This document shows, piece by piece, positions 33,863 to 43,010 of a DNA stretch of 64,000 nucleotides. The DNA is taken from NCBI RefSeq assembly GCF_900605015.1, contig NZ_LR027574.1, positions 324,470 through 388,469 on the forward strand, written 5' to 3'. A program made the translations under genes and the position numbers. Source of the DNA: Olsenella sp. Marseille-P4559 (lineage in GTDB: Bacteria; Actinomycetota; Coriobacteriia; Coriobacteriales; Atopobiaceae). Positions within the stretch are counted from its first letter, which is position 1. Every line of letters begins with the position of its first letter. The notes beneath the pieces were generated by a model that worked only from the letters and a program-made list of their open reading frames with translations, was not told the origin of the DNA and searched no databases.

Positions 33863-35703
33863 TTATTCGCTGTCTTTGCCAGCCTCTCGTTTTGTGGTAA
33901 TCAGGCTCCTGTGATGGGTCTGTCGGATGATCTTCCTCATTTGCCTTGTGGGCACTATCTCGAAGTCCGTGCGAAAGCCGAACGCAGCGTGCAGGGCATC
34001 CGTGACGGCGTCTCTCACATAGAGGGGGCGAAAGCCCTCGCCCTTGATCTCCCCTACCCTCATCTGGCGCAGGGCACCCAAGATCTCAGAGCAGGTGAAG
34101 CTCCCCTCCAGGCCCTGCTCGACGATGCGATAGACGAGCAGGGCTAAAAAGCAGGTGAGAAAGTGCGCCTCTATCCTGTCTTTGCGAGACAGGTACACGG
34201 GCCTCGCCTCGAAGTCGCTCTTCAGTATCCGGAAGCACTCCTCGACCTCCCAGCGCCCTGCTGCCACTCGGATGATGCCGGCTGCGTCCTCATATCATCA
34301 AGCGAGGTGGCAAGACCGTAGAAGCCGTCCCAGCTGGCCTCCTCGGCCACCTTCTTCTCATCGACCCTGAAGACGGTCTTGTCCGCCACCTCCCCCTCCT
34401 CTGTGATAGAGGTCGAGCTCACGAAGCGCATAGGGTCCTTGGGTCCCTTTCGCATGCGTTTGGCCGACCCGTTTTCGCAGGCACACGCCGCCCGCTCTAC
34501 CTGTGCCTGCCGCACGGACCTTTGATAGTTTCGGTAGCGAAGCGAGAAGGTCACGATCAGGTTCTGCCCGAGCTCTTCTTTTGTGTCAGGGTCCGCAAGC
34601 GAGGCCCAGCGCGTCTTGTAGAAGGTCTGCCCATAGAGACGGGCGCGCACTGGCTGGGGCGTCGCCGGGTCATCTGCGGCTCTGCATACCTCGGCGAGAT
34701 CGAACTTTCCGCCCTGCCCCACACACAACCAGCCCGAGCTGTCGCGTGCCCACTCTTTGATCTCCTTGGGCTGCTTTCTCAGCGATACGGTTACCACGAG
34801 CTGAAGGTCACCTCGGGAGTTGCGCACCCGGTTGGCAACAGAGGAGAGACCGGCATCGGTCGAGACGATGAGCTTGGTGAGGCCGAAGTCGGACTCGAGG
34901 CGATCTTCCAGCTGAGGGAGTGTCGGCTGCTCTGACTCGTTTCCAGGACAGGTCGTGAAGGCAAGTGGCAGCCCATCTGCGTCCATCATGAGGCCCATGC
35001 CGACGATAGGAGATGGCCTGTGCTCCCTAGAGGGGCCGTACCTGCGAAACGTGTCCTCTTGGGTGATCTCGAAGCAGTAGTTGGCGCAGTCGTAGTACAA
35101 GGTCTTGGTCCTGCGCGGGACGACGGCCTTGCTCGCCTCGAACACTTGGGCCTGGATACGCTCCGAGTTTTGGGCGAGCACCGAGAGCGCCCTGTAGACC
35201 TGATGGGTCTCAAAGCCAGGCTGCTCGATGAGCCCACGGGCAAATTCAACAGTCGCGCGCTTGGAGGCAGGCTCGGGCACCCGTCCGAAGACGAGACGGG
35301 AGAGTATGGCGTCTAAGTCGAAGTCAAACTTTCTCGCCTGTGAGATCTCCTGGCAAAGAGCGGGCAGGCCGAGTCTTGAGTAGACGTCTTGCAAGAAGAG
35401 GTACCCACAGTTGAAGACGCGTCTCTCATCGGCCGCGATCCGCCGGGTGGGGTCAAACGACACGGAGATCTTGCGCGTGAGGGCCCGCTCTTCCCCGCTC
35501 ATGCGCCGGGCCTGCTCTTTTGCCCACACGGCAACATCAGTGCCAGAAGGCAGCACCCGCTCAAGCTCTGAGCGCGTCCCTAGGCGCCTGACGATCTTAG
35601 AGGTCGACTTGCCCGTGTCCCTGTTGCGAAGCGTCTTTGCGATGTAGAAGGTCTCAGCACTCTTGGTCCTTGTCACCTGAACCTTCATAACACACCCATT
35701 CAT
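33863..35703 (-). pseudogene. DDE transposase of IS1634/IS4 type, frameshifted
   Basis: Two overlapping minus-strand frames together make one transposase of about 610 residues: 34222-35703 (493 residues) and 33863-34267 (134 residues). The first has two catalytic acids in YYDCANYCFE and STDAGLSS; the third, the Glu of RWEVEECFRILKSDFEARPVYL, is only in the second frame. Homology passes from SLDD in frame one to EDAAGIIRVAAGRWEVEEC in frame two around 34291-34294, consistent with loss of one base. No classic slippery heptamer is visible there, so inactivation is likelier than programmed frameshifting. It resembles the intact transposase at 62103-63845 at matching motifs but is clearly a different element. 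Confidence 0.85.
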
Positions 35704-35726
35704 GTAGAACTGCCACTAAATACCAC

Positions 35727-35754
35727 ATTATATGGTATCACATATGATGCACAA
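35727..35754 (-). promoter_or_regulatory. Transposase promoter of IS element 1
   Basis: On the minus strand TTGTGC (35749-35754) and TATAAT (35727-35732) are 16 bases apart, 24 bases before the transposase start. Confidence 0.65.
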
Positions 35755-35758
35755 CAAA

Positions 35759-35793
35759 GCCGCGAATCCCAGGTATTAGGGGAAATTCGCGGC
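35759..35793 (-). terminator. Terminator-like hairpin at the right end of IS element 1
   Basis: Read on the minus strand, GCCGCGAAT (35785-35793) pairs with ATTCGCGGC (35759-35767), followed by TTTGTTGT. It lies just outside the transposase promoter and would block outside transcription from entering the transposase gene. Confidence 0.6.
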
Positions 35794-35834
35794 CAAGGCA
35801 CAGGCAGGGTATGGGGCTAGGTGTCAAAGTCCCG

Positions 35835-35911
35835 TGTCCATGCATCCCGTGTAGTCCCCGTGATGCCGTCCTTCTCGCAGCTTGACCCCCTGCTGAGAGG
35901 GCCCTATAATC
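35835..35911 (+). repeat. 77-bp promoter-bearing repeat, copy 2
   Basis: The second copy of the repeat at 33732-33808, beginning at the last base of the IS target duplication. This copy supplies the promoter of the rimP operon. Confidence 0.9.
35882..35910 (+). promoter_or_regulatory. Promoter of the rimP-nusA-infB operon
   Basis: TTGACC (35882-35887), a 17-base spacer and TATAAT (35905-35910): a near-consensus sigma-70 promoter 95 bases before the rimP start codon. A GC-rich inverted pair (GGAAGTGGGG and CCCCGCTTCC) in the leader could form a hairpin. Confidence 0.85.
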
Positions 35912-36005
35912 AGCTCGTAATGTAGTTGTGATTCGCAGGAAGTGGGGTGGATCTTCTCGCCCCGCTTCCTTTCTGTATGTACCTGCGATGTGTGAGGGAG
36001 GGGAC

Positions 36006-36512
36006 ATGCCCGCAGTGCCAGAGCACGACACGCGCCAGTGCATCCTGGTTGCGCTCGAAGCCGCAGCGCCCGAGCACGGCATCGATGTCGTCGACGTCGA
36101 AGTCGTGGGCTCGAAGAAGAACCCGTGCGTCCGCGTGCGTATCGACCACGCAGACGAGGAGGCTGGGCCCATCTCACTCGATGAGGTGGCCGCAGAGACC
36201 GCGTGGGTGTCCGCTACAATAGACAAACTCGATCCCATCGAGGGGTCCTTCACGCTCGAGGTCTCGTCGCCGGGCCTCTCGCGTCCGCTCCGTCGCCAGC
36301 ACGACTTCGAGCGCTTCGCCGGCGAGGACGTCTCGCTTGCTACCACGGCAACGGAGGGTCGCCGCCACTTCACCGGCTGCCTCGAGGGGCTAGATGACGG
36401 CAATGTCATCCTCACCGTCGACGGTGAGCGCGTGAGCATCCCCTTCGACCAGGTCAAGAGCTGCAAGATCAAGCCGAACTTCGACGCCCCCTCAAACGGG
36501 GCCAAGGGCTAG
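36006..36512 (+). CDS. rimP: Ribosome maturation factor RimP
   Basis: A 168-residue factor for 30S subunit assembly, first gene of the conserved rimP-nusA-infB operon. The family block DVVDVEVVGSKKNPCVRVRIDHADE (residues about 26-50) and LEVSSPGLSRPLRRQHDFERFAGE (about 80-103; the SSPGLxRPL motif) are clear, with a C-terminal SH3-like domain to LTVDGERVSIPFDQVKSCKIKP. The ATG at 36006 follows GGGAGGGG; an upstream frame extension would add 26 residues within the leader and is unlikely. Expression starts from the promoter in the second 77-bp repeat. Confidence 0.93.
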   Translation: MPAVPEHDTRQCILVALEAAAPEHGIDVVDVEVVGSKKNPCVRVRIDHADEEAGPISLDEVAAETAWVSATIDKLDPIEGSFTLEVSSPGLSRPLRRQHDFERFAGEDVSLATTATEGRRHFTGCLEGLDDGNVILTVDGERVSIPFDQVKSCKIKPNFDAPSNGAKG

Positions 36513-36524
36513 AAAGGAATTCGC

Positions 36525-37778
36525 ATGGCATCAGAGATGATGGAAGCGCTGATGGCGCTCTGCCAGGAGAAGCACATCGATGAGCTCTACGTGCTCGACC
36601 GCCTCGAGCAGTCGCTTGCCCAGAGCTACGCATCCATTCTCAAGCTCCCCTATGGCGCGCGCGTCACCATCGATCATGCCACCGGCAAGGTCTACGTCTA
36701 CGAGCTCATCCCCAAGGAGGAGTCCTACGACGAGGAGACCGGCGAGTATCTTGACTTCGACGAGAAGGACGTCACCCCGCCCGACACCTCCCGCATCGCG
36801 GCGCAGCACGCCAAGGCCGAGATTCGCTCCATCGTGCGCAACGCCGCCCGCGTCCAGATCTACGAGGAGTTCTCGCAGCGCATCGGCGACATCATCACCG
36901 GCACGGTCCTCCAGACCACGCCCGACTTCACGATCATCAAGATCCGCGATGGCGTCGAGGCCGAGCTTCCCCACTTCGACCAGCGCCGCTACCCCGACGA
37001 GCGCAACGAGCGTCCCGTGGGCGAGCGCTACTCGCACAACCAGCGCCTGAAGGCCATCATCATCGACGTGCGCGACCCGAACAACGACCAGCCTACCGTT
37101 CGCGGCGAGCGCCAGCGTCCGCCCATCGTGGTCTCGCGCACCCACCCCGACCTCATCCGCAGGCTCTTCGAGCTCGAGGTCCCCGAGGTCTACGACGGCG
37201 TAGTCGAGGTCCGCTCCATTGCCCGTGAGCCCGGTATCCGCTCGAAGGTTGCCGTCTCGTCCAAGGACGAGCACCTCGATCCCGTGGGGGCCTGCGTTGG
37301 CCCCAAGGGCAGCCGCGTGCGCACCGTGGTCTCTGAGCTTCGTGGCGAGCGCGTCGATGTGGTGCCCTGGTCCGACGACCAGACCCGTTGCGTTGCCAAT
37401 GCCCTCTCGCCCGCCCGCGTCTCTCGTGTGATACTTGGGCCCGAGGACGGCTACGCTACGGTCATCGTGCCCGACGACCAGCTCTCGCTGGCCATTGGCA
37501 AGGAGGGCCAGAACGCCCGTCTGGCTGCGCACCTCACCGGCATGCACATCGACATCAAGAACGAGTCTCTGGCCGCAGGTGTCCTGCGCGACCTTCCTCG
37601 CTCCGCCGAGTCCCCCCAGGGCGAGGTCGAGGAGAACGGCGAGCAGCACCGCTGCGAGTACGTGGGCGAGAACGGCATCCAGTGCCGCAACATGGCTCGT
37701 CCCGGCTCGCGCTACTGTGGCATCCACGAGAAGCTTATGGAGGCCGAGGTCTCAGACGACCCCGATTCCCTGATCTAG
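36525..37778 (+). CDS. nusA: Transcription termination/antitermination factor NusA with C-terminal Cys/His tail
   Basis: A 417-residue factor that binds RNA polymerase and nascent RNA. It has the N-terminal polymerase-binding domain (1-125), an S1 domain (about 130-200, [23 protein letters not shown]), and two KH domains (about 205-345, with [18 protein letters not shown] and [21 protein letters not shown]). The C-terminus does not have the acidic repeats of enterobacteria. Instead a 60-residue tail carries C377, C387, C398 and H401 in a C-x9-C-x10-C-x2-H array, plausibly a small zinc site. No ylxR gene lies between it and infB, unlike in many Gram-positive bacteria. Confidence 0.93.
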   Translation: MASEMMEALMALCQEKHIDELYVLDRLEQSLAQSYASILKLPYGARVTIDHATGKVYVYELIPKEESYDEETGEYLDFDEKDVTPPDTSRIAAQHAKAEIRSIVRNAARVQIYEEFSQRIGDIITGTVLQTTPDFTIIKIRDGVEAELPHFDQRRYPDERNERPVGERYSHNQRLKAIIIDVRDPNNDQPTVRGERQRPPIVVSRTHPDLIRRLFELEVPEVYDGVVEVRSIAREPGIRSKVAVSSKDEHLDPVGACVGPKGSRVRTVVSELRGERVDVVPWSDDQTRCVANALSPARVSRVILGPEDGYATVIVPDDQLSLAIGKEGQNARLAAHLTGMHIDIKNESLAAGVLRDLPRSAESPQGEVEENGEQHRCEYVGENGIQCRNMARPGSRYCGIHEKLMEAEVSDDPDSLI

Positions 37779-37851
37779 TGTCCCCAGGCGGACCGTTGTT
37801 AGCAGGCACTACCCGGGCGGCGCTGTCGCCCGTGAATGAAAGGTTGGTCAC

Positions 37852-40500
37852 ATGGCCAAGACTCGCGTACACGACCTTGCCAAGGAGTACGGGATGACGA
37901 GCAAGGAGATGCTCGACCATCTCCGCGACATGAAGATTCCCGCCAAGTCTGCATCCTCGACGCTCGAGGATGCCTATGTCTCCATCGTGCGCAAGAAGCT
38001 CAAGCCCATCCTCGAGGAGCGTGCCGCGCAGATCGAGGCCGCCAAGAAGGCAGAGCAGGAGGCAGCCGCCGAGGCCAAGAGGGCCGAGGAGGCAGAGGCC
38101 GAGAAGGAGCGCGTTGCCGCCGAGAAGCGCCGCGAGCGCGAGCGTGCCGAGGAGGAGAAGAAGCGCATTGCCGCCGAGGCTGCGAGGAAGCGCGCCGAGG
38201 AGGAGAAGAGGCGTGCCGAGGAGAAGGCCGCCAGGGAGCGTGCCGAGGAGGCCGAGCGCAATCGCATCCACGACAACGCCCCCAAGTCGATGCCCACCTT
38301 CACCTCGCTGCTTGACCAGATTGCCCAGCAGGAGCAGGTGCTTAAGCAGCAGGCCGAGGAGGCCGCGCAGAAGAAGGCCGAGGGCCAGGGTCGTCGCGAG
38401 CGCCGTGGCGAGGCAGAGCATGCCCGTGCCGAGCGTCGTAGCTACTCTGCGCCCTCTCGCATGGAGCAAGACGACGGTGCCGAGCAGGGCGAGGGCCGTC
38501 CCGGCCGCAAGGGCCGCAGGGGCTCGCGTCGTGGTGACGAGGGCGAGGACCGCTACAGCCGCATGGCTCGCGAGGCCGAGGCATACAACAGGAGCCGCGT
38601 CCTGGACGAGGCCCGAGAGGCTGTCGAGGAGGCCTCCCGTGAGTCCACCGGTCGCCGCCGCCGCCGCAAGGAGCGCCGCCAGAAGCAGGCCGAGGAGGCT
38701 GCGGAGGAGAGGCGCATAGAGGAGGCCATCGCCAACGACCAGGACCTCTCGCAGCTCGACACCGTGAAGGTCCCGCAGGGTGCCACGGTGGCGCAGCTCG
38801 CAGAGCTTCTCGGCGTGCCCGCCAACGACATCATCAAGCGCCTCTTCCTCCTGGGCAACCCCCTCACGCTCACCGAGTCCATGTCTGACGACCTCATCGA
38901 GCTGGTCGCCGAGGACCTCGGCCGCGACGTCAAGGTCATGACCAAGGAGGAGGAGAACTCCTTCACCTTCTACGATGACCCCAAGGACCTGAAGCCGCGT
39001 CCGCCTGTGGTCACCGTCATGGGCCACGTCGACCACGGCAAGACGTCGCTCCTCGACGCCATCCGCCACACGGGCGTCGCCGAGGGTGAGGCCGGTGGTA
39101 TCACGCAGGCCATCGGTGCCTCCCAGGTCAAGATCAACGGCCGTACCATCACCTTCATCGACACCCCTGGCCATGAGACCTTCACGGCCATGCGCGCCCG
39201 CGGTGCCAAGGTGACCGACATCGTCATCCTGATCGTCGCCGCAGACGACGGCGTCATGCCCCAGACGGTCGAGTCGATCAACCACGCCAAGGCCGCAGGC
39301 GTGCCCATCGTCGTGGCCGTAAACAAGATCGACAAGCCCGGCGCCGACCCCACCCGCGTGCGTCAGGAGCTCACCGAGCACGGCGTCATCCCCGAGGAGT
39401 GGGGCGGACAGAACATGTTCGTCGACATCTCGGCCAAGAAGAAGGCCGGCATCGACAACCTTCTCGAGGCCGTCCTTCTCGAGGCCGACGTCCTCGAGCT
39501 CAAGGCCAACCCCGACACCTTTGCCTCGGGCAACGTCCTCGAGGCCAAGCTCGACCGCGGTCGCGGTTCGGTGGCAACGATGCTGGTCACGCGCGGTACG
39601 CTCCACGTGGGTGACGCCCTTGTCGCCGGTGTGGCCTACGGTCGCGTGCGCGCCATGCTCGACCCCAAGGGCAACCCCGTTGACGAGGCCGGCCCCTCTG
39701 ATCCTGTCGAGATCCTGGGCCTCCAGAGCGTCCCCATGGCAGGCGACGAGTTCCGCGTCTTCCAGGACGACCGCGATGCCCGCGACCTTGCCGACCAGCG
39801 CGCCCTTAAGGTCCGCATCGAGGAGCAGAACCGCGTCAAGCACGTCACGCTCGAGAACCTCTTCGACACCATGGCCGACGCCGAGGTCAAGGAGCTCAAC
39901 CTCATCATCAAGGCCGACGTCCAGGGCTCCATCGAGGCGCTCCAGGACTCGCTCGACAAGATGGACCAGTCCGAGGTCCGCATCAACACGATCCACGCGG
40001 CCGTGGGCGCCATCACCGAGACGGACGTCACGCTTGCCGACGCATCCAACGCGATCATCATTGGCTTTGGTGTGCGCCCGGATGCCAAGGCACGCGCCGC
40101 CGCCGAGCGCGATGGCGTCGAGATTCGCTCCTACAGCGTCATCTACAAGGCCATCGAGGACATCGATGCGGCACGTATCGGCATGCTCAAGCCTACCGAG
40201 GAGGAGGTCCAGACCGGCGTTGCCGAGGTTCGCGACACCTTCAAGGTGCCCAAGGTTGGCATTGCCGCCGGCTGCATGATCTCCGAGGGCGAGGTCTCCC
40301 GCGACGACCGGGTTCGTCTCGTGCGTGACGGCATCGTGGTCTACGAGGGCAAGATCGCCTCGCTCAGGCGCTACAAGGATGACGTCAAGAGCGTCAAGGC
40401 CGGCTTCGAGTGCGGCATAGGCCTGGAGAACTTCCAGGACATCCACCCTGGCGACCAGATCGAGGCTTACCGCGTCGAAGAGGTCGCGCGTACGGAGTAG
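37852..40500 (+). CDS. infB: Translation initiation factor IF-2
   Basis: An 882-residue GTPase that places initiator tRNA in the ribosomal P site. The first IF2_N motif ([21 protein letters not shown]) opens the protein. A long charged Ala/Glu/Arg-rich helix and linker fill residues about 60-280, and a second IF2_N domain is near 300-345. The G domain carries GHVDHGKT near residue 391 (G1), DTPGHE near 437 (G3) and NKID near 491 (G4), followed by domains II-IV ending in the tRNA-binding C2 domain. The length of the charged N-terminal part is typical for Actinobacteria. It begins 73 bases after nusA. Confidence 0.97.
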   Translation: MAKTRVHDLAKEYGMTSKEMLDHLRDMKIPAKSASSTLEDAYVSIVRKKLKPILEERAAQIEAAKKAEQEAAAEAKRAEEAEAEKERVAAEKRRERERAEEEKKRIAAEAARKRAEEEKRRAEEKAARERAEEAERNRIHDNAPKSMPTFTSLLDQIAQQEQVLKQQAEEAAQKKAEGQGRRERRGEAEHARAERRSYSAPSRMEQDDGAEQGEGRPGRKGRRGSRRGDEGEDRYSRMAREAEAYNRSRVLDEAREAVEEASRESTGRRRRRKERRQKQAEEAAEERRIEEAIANDQDLSQLDTVKVPQGATVAQLAELLGVPANDIIKRLFLLGNPLTLTESMSDDLIELVAEDLGRDVKVMTKEEENSFTFYDDPKDLKPRPPVVTVMGHVDHGKTSLLDAIRHTGVAEGEAGGITQAIGASQVKINGRTITFIDTPGHETFTAMRARGAKVTDIVILIVAADDGVMPQTVESINHAKAAGVPIVVAVNKIDKPGADPTRVRQELTEHGVIPEEWGGQNMFVDISAKKKAGIDNLLEAVLLEADVLELKANPDTFASGNVLEAKLDRGRGSVATMLVTRGTLHVGDALVAGVAYGRVRAMLDPKGNPVDEAGPSDPVEILGLQSVPMAGDEFRVFQDDRDARDLADQRALKVRIEEQNRVKHVTLENLFDTMADAEVKELNLIIKADVQGSIEALQDSLDKMDQSEVRINTIHAAVGAITETDVTLADASNAIIIGFGVRPDAKARAAAERDGVEIRSYSVIYKAIEDIDAARIGMLKPTEEEVQTGVAEVRDTFKVPKVGIAAGCMISEGEVSRDDRVRLVRDGIVVYEGKIASLRRYKDDVKSVKAGFECGIGLENFQDIHPGDQIEAYRVEEVARTE

Positions 40501-40510
40501 GGAGGCACAC

Positions 40511-40975
40511 ATGAAGCAGAACCAGCACTCGCGCCGGACCAACGAGCTTGCGCGCGAGAAGCTCGCTACCATCATGCTCTTCGAAGTCTCCGATCCAGAC
40601 CTGCAGCTCGTGACCGTCACGAGTGTGGAGGTCTCGGTCGACAAGTCCTTCATGCGCGCCTACGTGAGCTGTGAGGCCTCCCGCTACGATGAGGTCTCCG
40701 CGGCCCTCGAGCGCGCCAAGGGGCGCATCCGCTCGCTTCTTGGCCACGCGCTCGGCTGGCGCGTGACGCCCGAGCTGGCGTTCCAGATCGACACCACCAC
40801 CGACGAGGCAGAACGCATCTCTCGCGCGCTCGAGAACGTGCCGCCCACGCTTGGGGTCGAGAAGGACGAGAATGGCTACCCCATTGCGTCGGATGCCAAG
40901 GACGCCTCTGGCGAGGCAATCGCAGGACCTTCTGTGGAGGGTGACCCTTCTGCCGAGGACGCTGAGGGCGAGTAG
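40511..40975 (+). CDS. rbfA: Ribosome-binding factor A
   Basis: A 154-residue cold-shock and 30S assembly factor. The KH-type core occupies residues about 5-115 (RRTNELAREKLATIMLFEVSDPDLQLVTVTSVEVSVDKSFMRAYVS ... RIRSLLGHALGWRVTPELAFQIDTTTDEAERI), matching the RbfA family including the R-x-P-E-L motif. A 40-residue acidic tail rich in Glu, Asp and Ala follows. A GGAGG ribosome-binding site (GGAGGCACAC) precedes the ATG, 10 bases after the infB stop. Confidence 0.93.
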   Translation: MKQNQHSRRTNELAREKLATIMLFEVSDPDLQLVTVTSVEVSVDKSFMRAYVSCEASRYDEVSAALERAKGRIRSLLGHALGWRVTPELAFQIDTTTDEAERISRALENVPPTLGVEKDENGYPIASDAKDASGEAIAGPSVEGDPSAEDAEGE

Positions 40976-40986
40976 GGAAGAGCTTG

Positions 40987-42054
40987 ATGAGGGTATCCGA
41001 ATACATGGAGCAGGCCGAGCTGTTCCGGGGTGTTGTCGCGCTGATCGAGGAGGCCGACACTATCGCGATTTGCGCACACACCTCGCCCGACGGCGATGCC
41101 ATTGGCTCTGGCCTTGCGCTCGCCGAGATCATTCGCACCGCGTGGCCGGGCAAGCGCGTGACTAACCTTCTGGCCGACAAGGACCCCGTCCCAAGGATCT
41201 ATCGGTTCCTGCCGGGCTCCGGCACCTTCGTGCACGCGGCAGACTACGACGTGACGCCCGACCTCTTTATCTGCGTGGACCTCTCGCAGATGTCGCGCCT
41301 GGCCGACGCCGAGGGGATTTGCGCCCGCGCGCATCACGTGGCCGTTCTCGACCACCACCCCTCCGGCGAGCCCTTCTGGGATGCCGGCGTGGTGCGTCCC
41401 GATGCTGCTGCCACGGGCGTCATCGTCTCGGAGTTCTGCCTGCATGTCTCGCGGGAGCTTACGCCCACGATCGCACAGAACCTTCTCTGCGCCATCGTGA
41501 CCGACACGGGTCGCTTCCAGTACCAGAACGCCGACAGTGAGGCCTTCGAGACCGCAAGTATGCTGGTTGAGGCCGGTGCCTCGCCCTCGGAGGTCGCGCT
41601 CAACGTGTACCAGTCCGACCGCCTTGCCTACGTGCACCTGGCCGCTCGTGTGCTCGCGCGCATACAGACCTTCGCGGAGGGGCGCATTGCCTACAGCTTT
41701 GCCACGGCCGAGGACATAGCCAAGGCCGGCGTCACGCTCGATGAGCTGGACGGCCTTATCGACCTTGTCCGCTGTATCGAGGGCGCCAAGGCGGCGCTCT
41801 TCCTCAAGGAGGTCGATGGCGGCAAGGTCCGCGGCAACCTCCGCTCCAAGTGCAACCTGGACGTCTCGGGCATTGCGCGCGAGATGGGTGGGGGCGGACA
41901 CCGTGCCGCAGCGGGGTTCACCGCCACGGGCACCGTGGACGAGGTGCGCGCCATCGTGCTCCCCAAGCTGTGCGCACTCTTCGATGATGCCCCAGCACGC
42001 GGTGCCGCTTCCCCAGACGTTTCTGCGACCGACGCGCAAGGTGCGTCGCGGTGA
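40987..42054 (+). CDS. nrnA: DHH/DHHA1 family phosphoesterase (NrnA-type nano-RNase/pAp phosphatase)
   Basis: A 355-residue enzyme expected to degrade short RNAs and dephosphorylate 3'-phosphoadenosine 5'-phosphate. The DHH domain has HTSPDGDAIGSGLALAEI (near residue 36) and the manganese-binding DHHPSGEPFWDAG (near 120); the DTGRFQY motif is near 176. The DHHA1 domain has GGGGHRAAAGFTATG (near 302). The ATG at 40987 is preferred to a TTG 3 bases earlier because of the AGGGAAG at 40974-40980. It sits between rbfA and truB, a standard place for nrnA in Gram-positive bacteria. Confidence 0.9.
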   Translation: MRVSEYMEQAELFRGVVALIEEADTIAICAHTSPDGDAIGSGLALAEIIRTAWPGKRVTNLLADKDPVPRIYRFLPGSGTFVHAADYDVTPDLFICVDLSQMSRLADAEGICARAHHVAVLDHHPSGEPFWDAGVVRPDAAATGVIVSEFCLHVSRELTPTIAQNLLCAIVTDTGRFQYQNADSEAFETASMLVEAGASPSEVALNVYQSDRLAYVHLAARVLARIQTFAEGRIAYSFATAEDIAKAGVTLDELDGLIDLVRCIEGAKAALFLKEVDGGKVRGNLRSKCNLDVSGIAREMGGGGHRAAAGFTATGTVDEVRAIVLPKLCALFDDAPARGAASPDVSATDAQGASR

Positions 42055-43010
42055 GACGCGGCGAGTCGGGTGCCAACGCCCTCCTCGGCATTGACAAGCC
42101 CTGCGGTATGACCAGCCACGACGTGGTGAACCACGTGCGGCGCGCCTTGGGGGAGCGTCGCGTTGGGCACGCTGGCACGCTTGACCCGGCGGCATCTGGC
42201 GTCATGGTCGTGGGTGTGGGTCAGGGCACGCGTCTCATGGGCCTTCTCACCGCTGAGCGAAAGCGCTACACGGGGAGCATCCTCTTTGGCTGCGAGACCG
42301 ACACGGACGACGCCGATGGCGCGCCTACGGTGGCGGCGAACGTCCCCGAGCGCCTTGCCAGCGAGGACGTGGCCCGCGAGACTCTCGCTCGCTTTGTGGG
42401 CGAGCAGGACCAGGTCCCGCCTGCCTACTCTGCCATCTCTGTGGGTGGCAAGCGTTCCTACGCGCTTGCGCGCGAGGGGAAGACACCCGAGCTTGCGCCC
42501 CGCCGCATCACGGTCTTCTCGGCCACGCTTGTAGAGATTGCCTCTGTCGGGGGGCAGCTCGCCTGGGTCGTGGACTTTGACGTCTCCAAGGGGGCCTACG
42601 TGCGGAGCCTCGCACGCGACATTGGCCGCGCTGCGGGGTCTGCCGCGCACCTTGTGGCGCTCAGGCGTACGCAATTGGGCTCGGTTGGCCTTGATGCCTG
42701 CCTTTCGCTCGATGCCGTCGATGCGGCGCACGACCCCACGGAGGTTCTCGCCCATGCGCTCGACCCGGTTGCTGCCCTAGGCGTACCAGTGCGCCAGCTC
42801 GACGCCATGGAGGCCGCCGACGCTGCCTGCGGTAAGGCTCTGGTTGCCGGCATGGTATGCGACAAGGACGGCACGCTTCGTGCCCCGCGCGTTGGCGAGC
42901 GCGTGGCCATGGTCTTCGACCAGCGCCTCGTTGGCGTGTGGAGCTGTGGAGGGCGTGGCCTTGCCTGCGAGGTCAACTTTCCGGCGGGCATCATGGGGGC
43001 ATGCGCATGA
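42051..43010 (+). CDS. truB: tRNA pseudouridine-55 synthase TruB
   Basis: A 319-residue enzyme making pseudouridine 55 in the T loop of tRNAs. The catalytic Asp45 is in VGHAGTLDPAASGVM, and further family motifs are GIDKPCGMTSHDVV near residue 13, YTGSILFGCETDTDDADG near 77 and VPPAYSAISVGGKRSYALAREG near 122. The C-terminal region has the extra PUA-like domain of the longer actinobacterial type. It starts at GTG, overlapping the nrnA stop by 4 bases, and ends overlapping ribF as ATGA. Confidence 0.93.
   Translation: MRRGESGANALLGIDKPCGMTSHDVVNHVRRALGERRVGHAGTLDPAASGVMVVGVGQGTRLMGLLTAERKRYTGSILFGCETDTDDADGAPTVAANVPERLASEDVARETLARFVGEQDQVPPAYSAISVGGKRSYALAREGKTPELAPRRITVFSATLVEIASVGGQLAWVVDFDVSKGAYVRSLARDIGRAAGSAAHLVALRRTQLGSVGLDACLSLDAVDAAHDPTEVLAHALDPVAALGVPVRQLDAMEAADAACGKALVAGMVCDKDGTLRAPRVGERVAMVFDQRLVGVWSCGGRGLACEVNFPAGIMGACA

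Larger units (their letters stand above)
33813..35829 (-). mobile_element. IS1634-like insertion sequence (element 1), with 6-bp target duplication
   Basis: A 2017-bp element. Left end CTTTGACACTTGACCCTAC and the reverse complement of the right end, CTTTGACACCTAGCCCCAT, form an imperfect terminal inverted repeat. The host bases TCCCGT occur directly outside both ends (33807-33812 and 35830-35835), a 6-bp target-site duplication. It holds one transposase frame, disrupted by a frameshift, on the minus strand. The intact target duplication shows that it arrived by transposition and that neither flank has since rearranged. Confidence 0.9.

Noticed and set aside
34222..34300. Programmed -1 frameshift in the transposase of IS element 1
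   Set aside because: No slippery heptamer such as A-AAA-AAG is present at the point where homology changes frame, and no supporting stem was seen. A one-base deletion is the simpler reading.
37735..40653. A 972-residue minus-strand open frame opposite infB
   Set aside because: Low-complexity Leu/Gly/Ala-rich product typical of the complement of a charged IF-2 N-terminus; infB is unambiguous.
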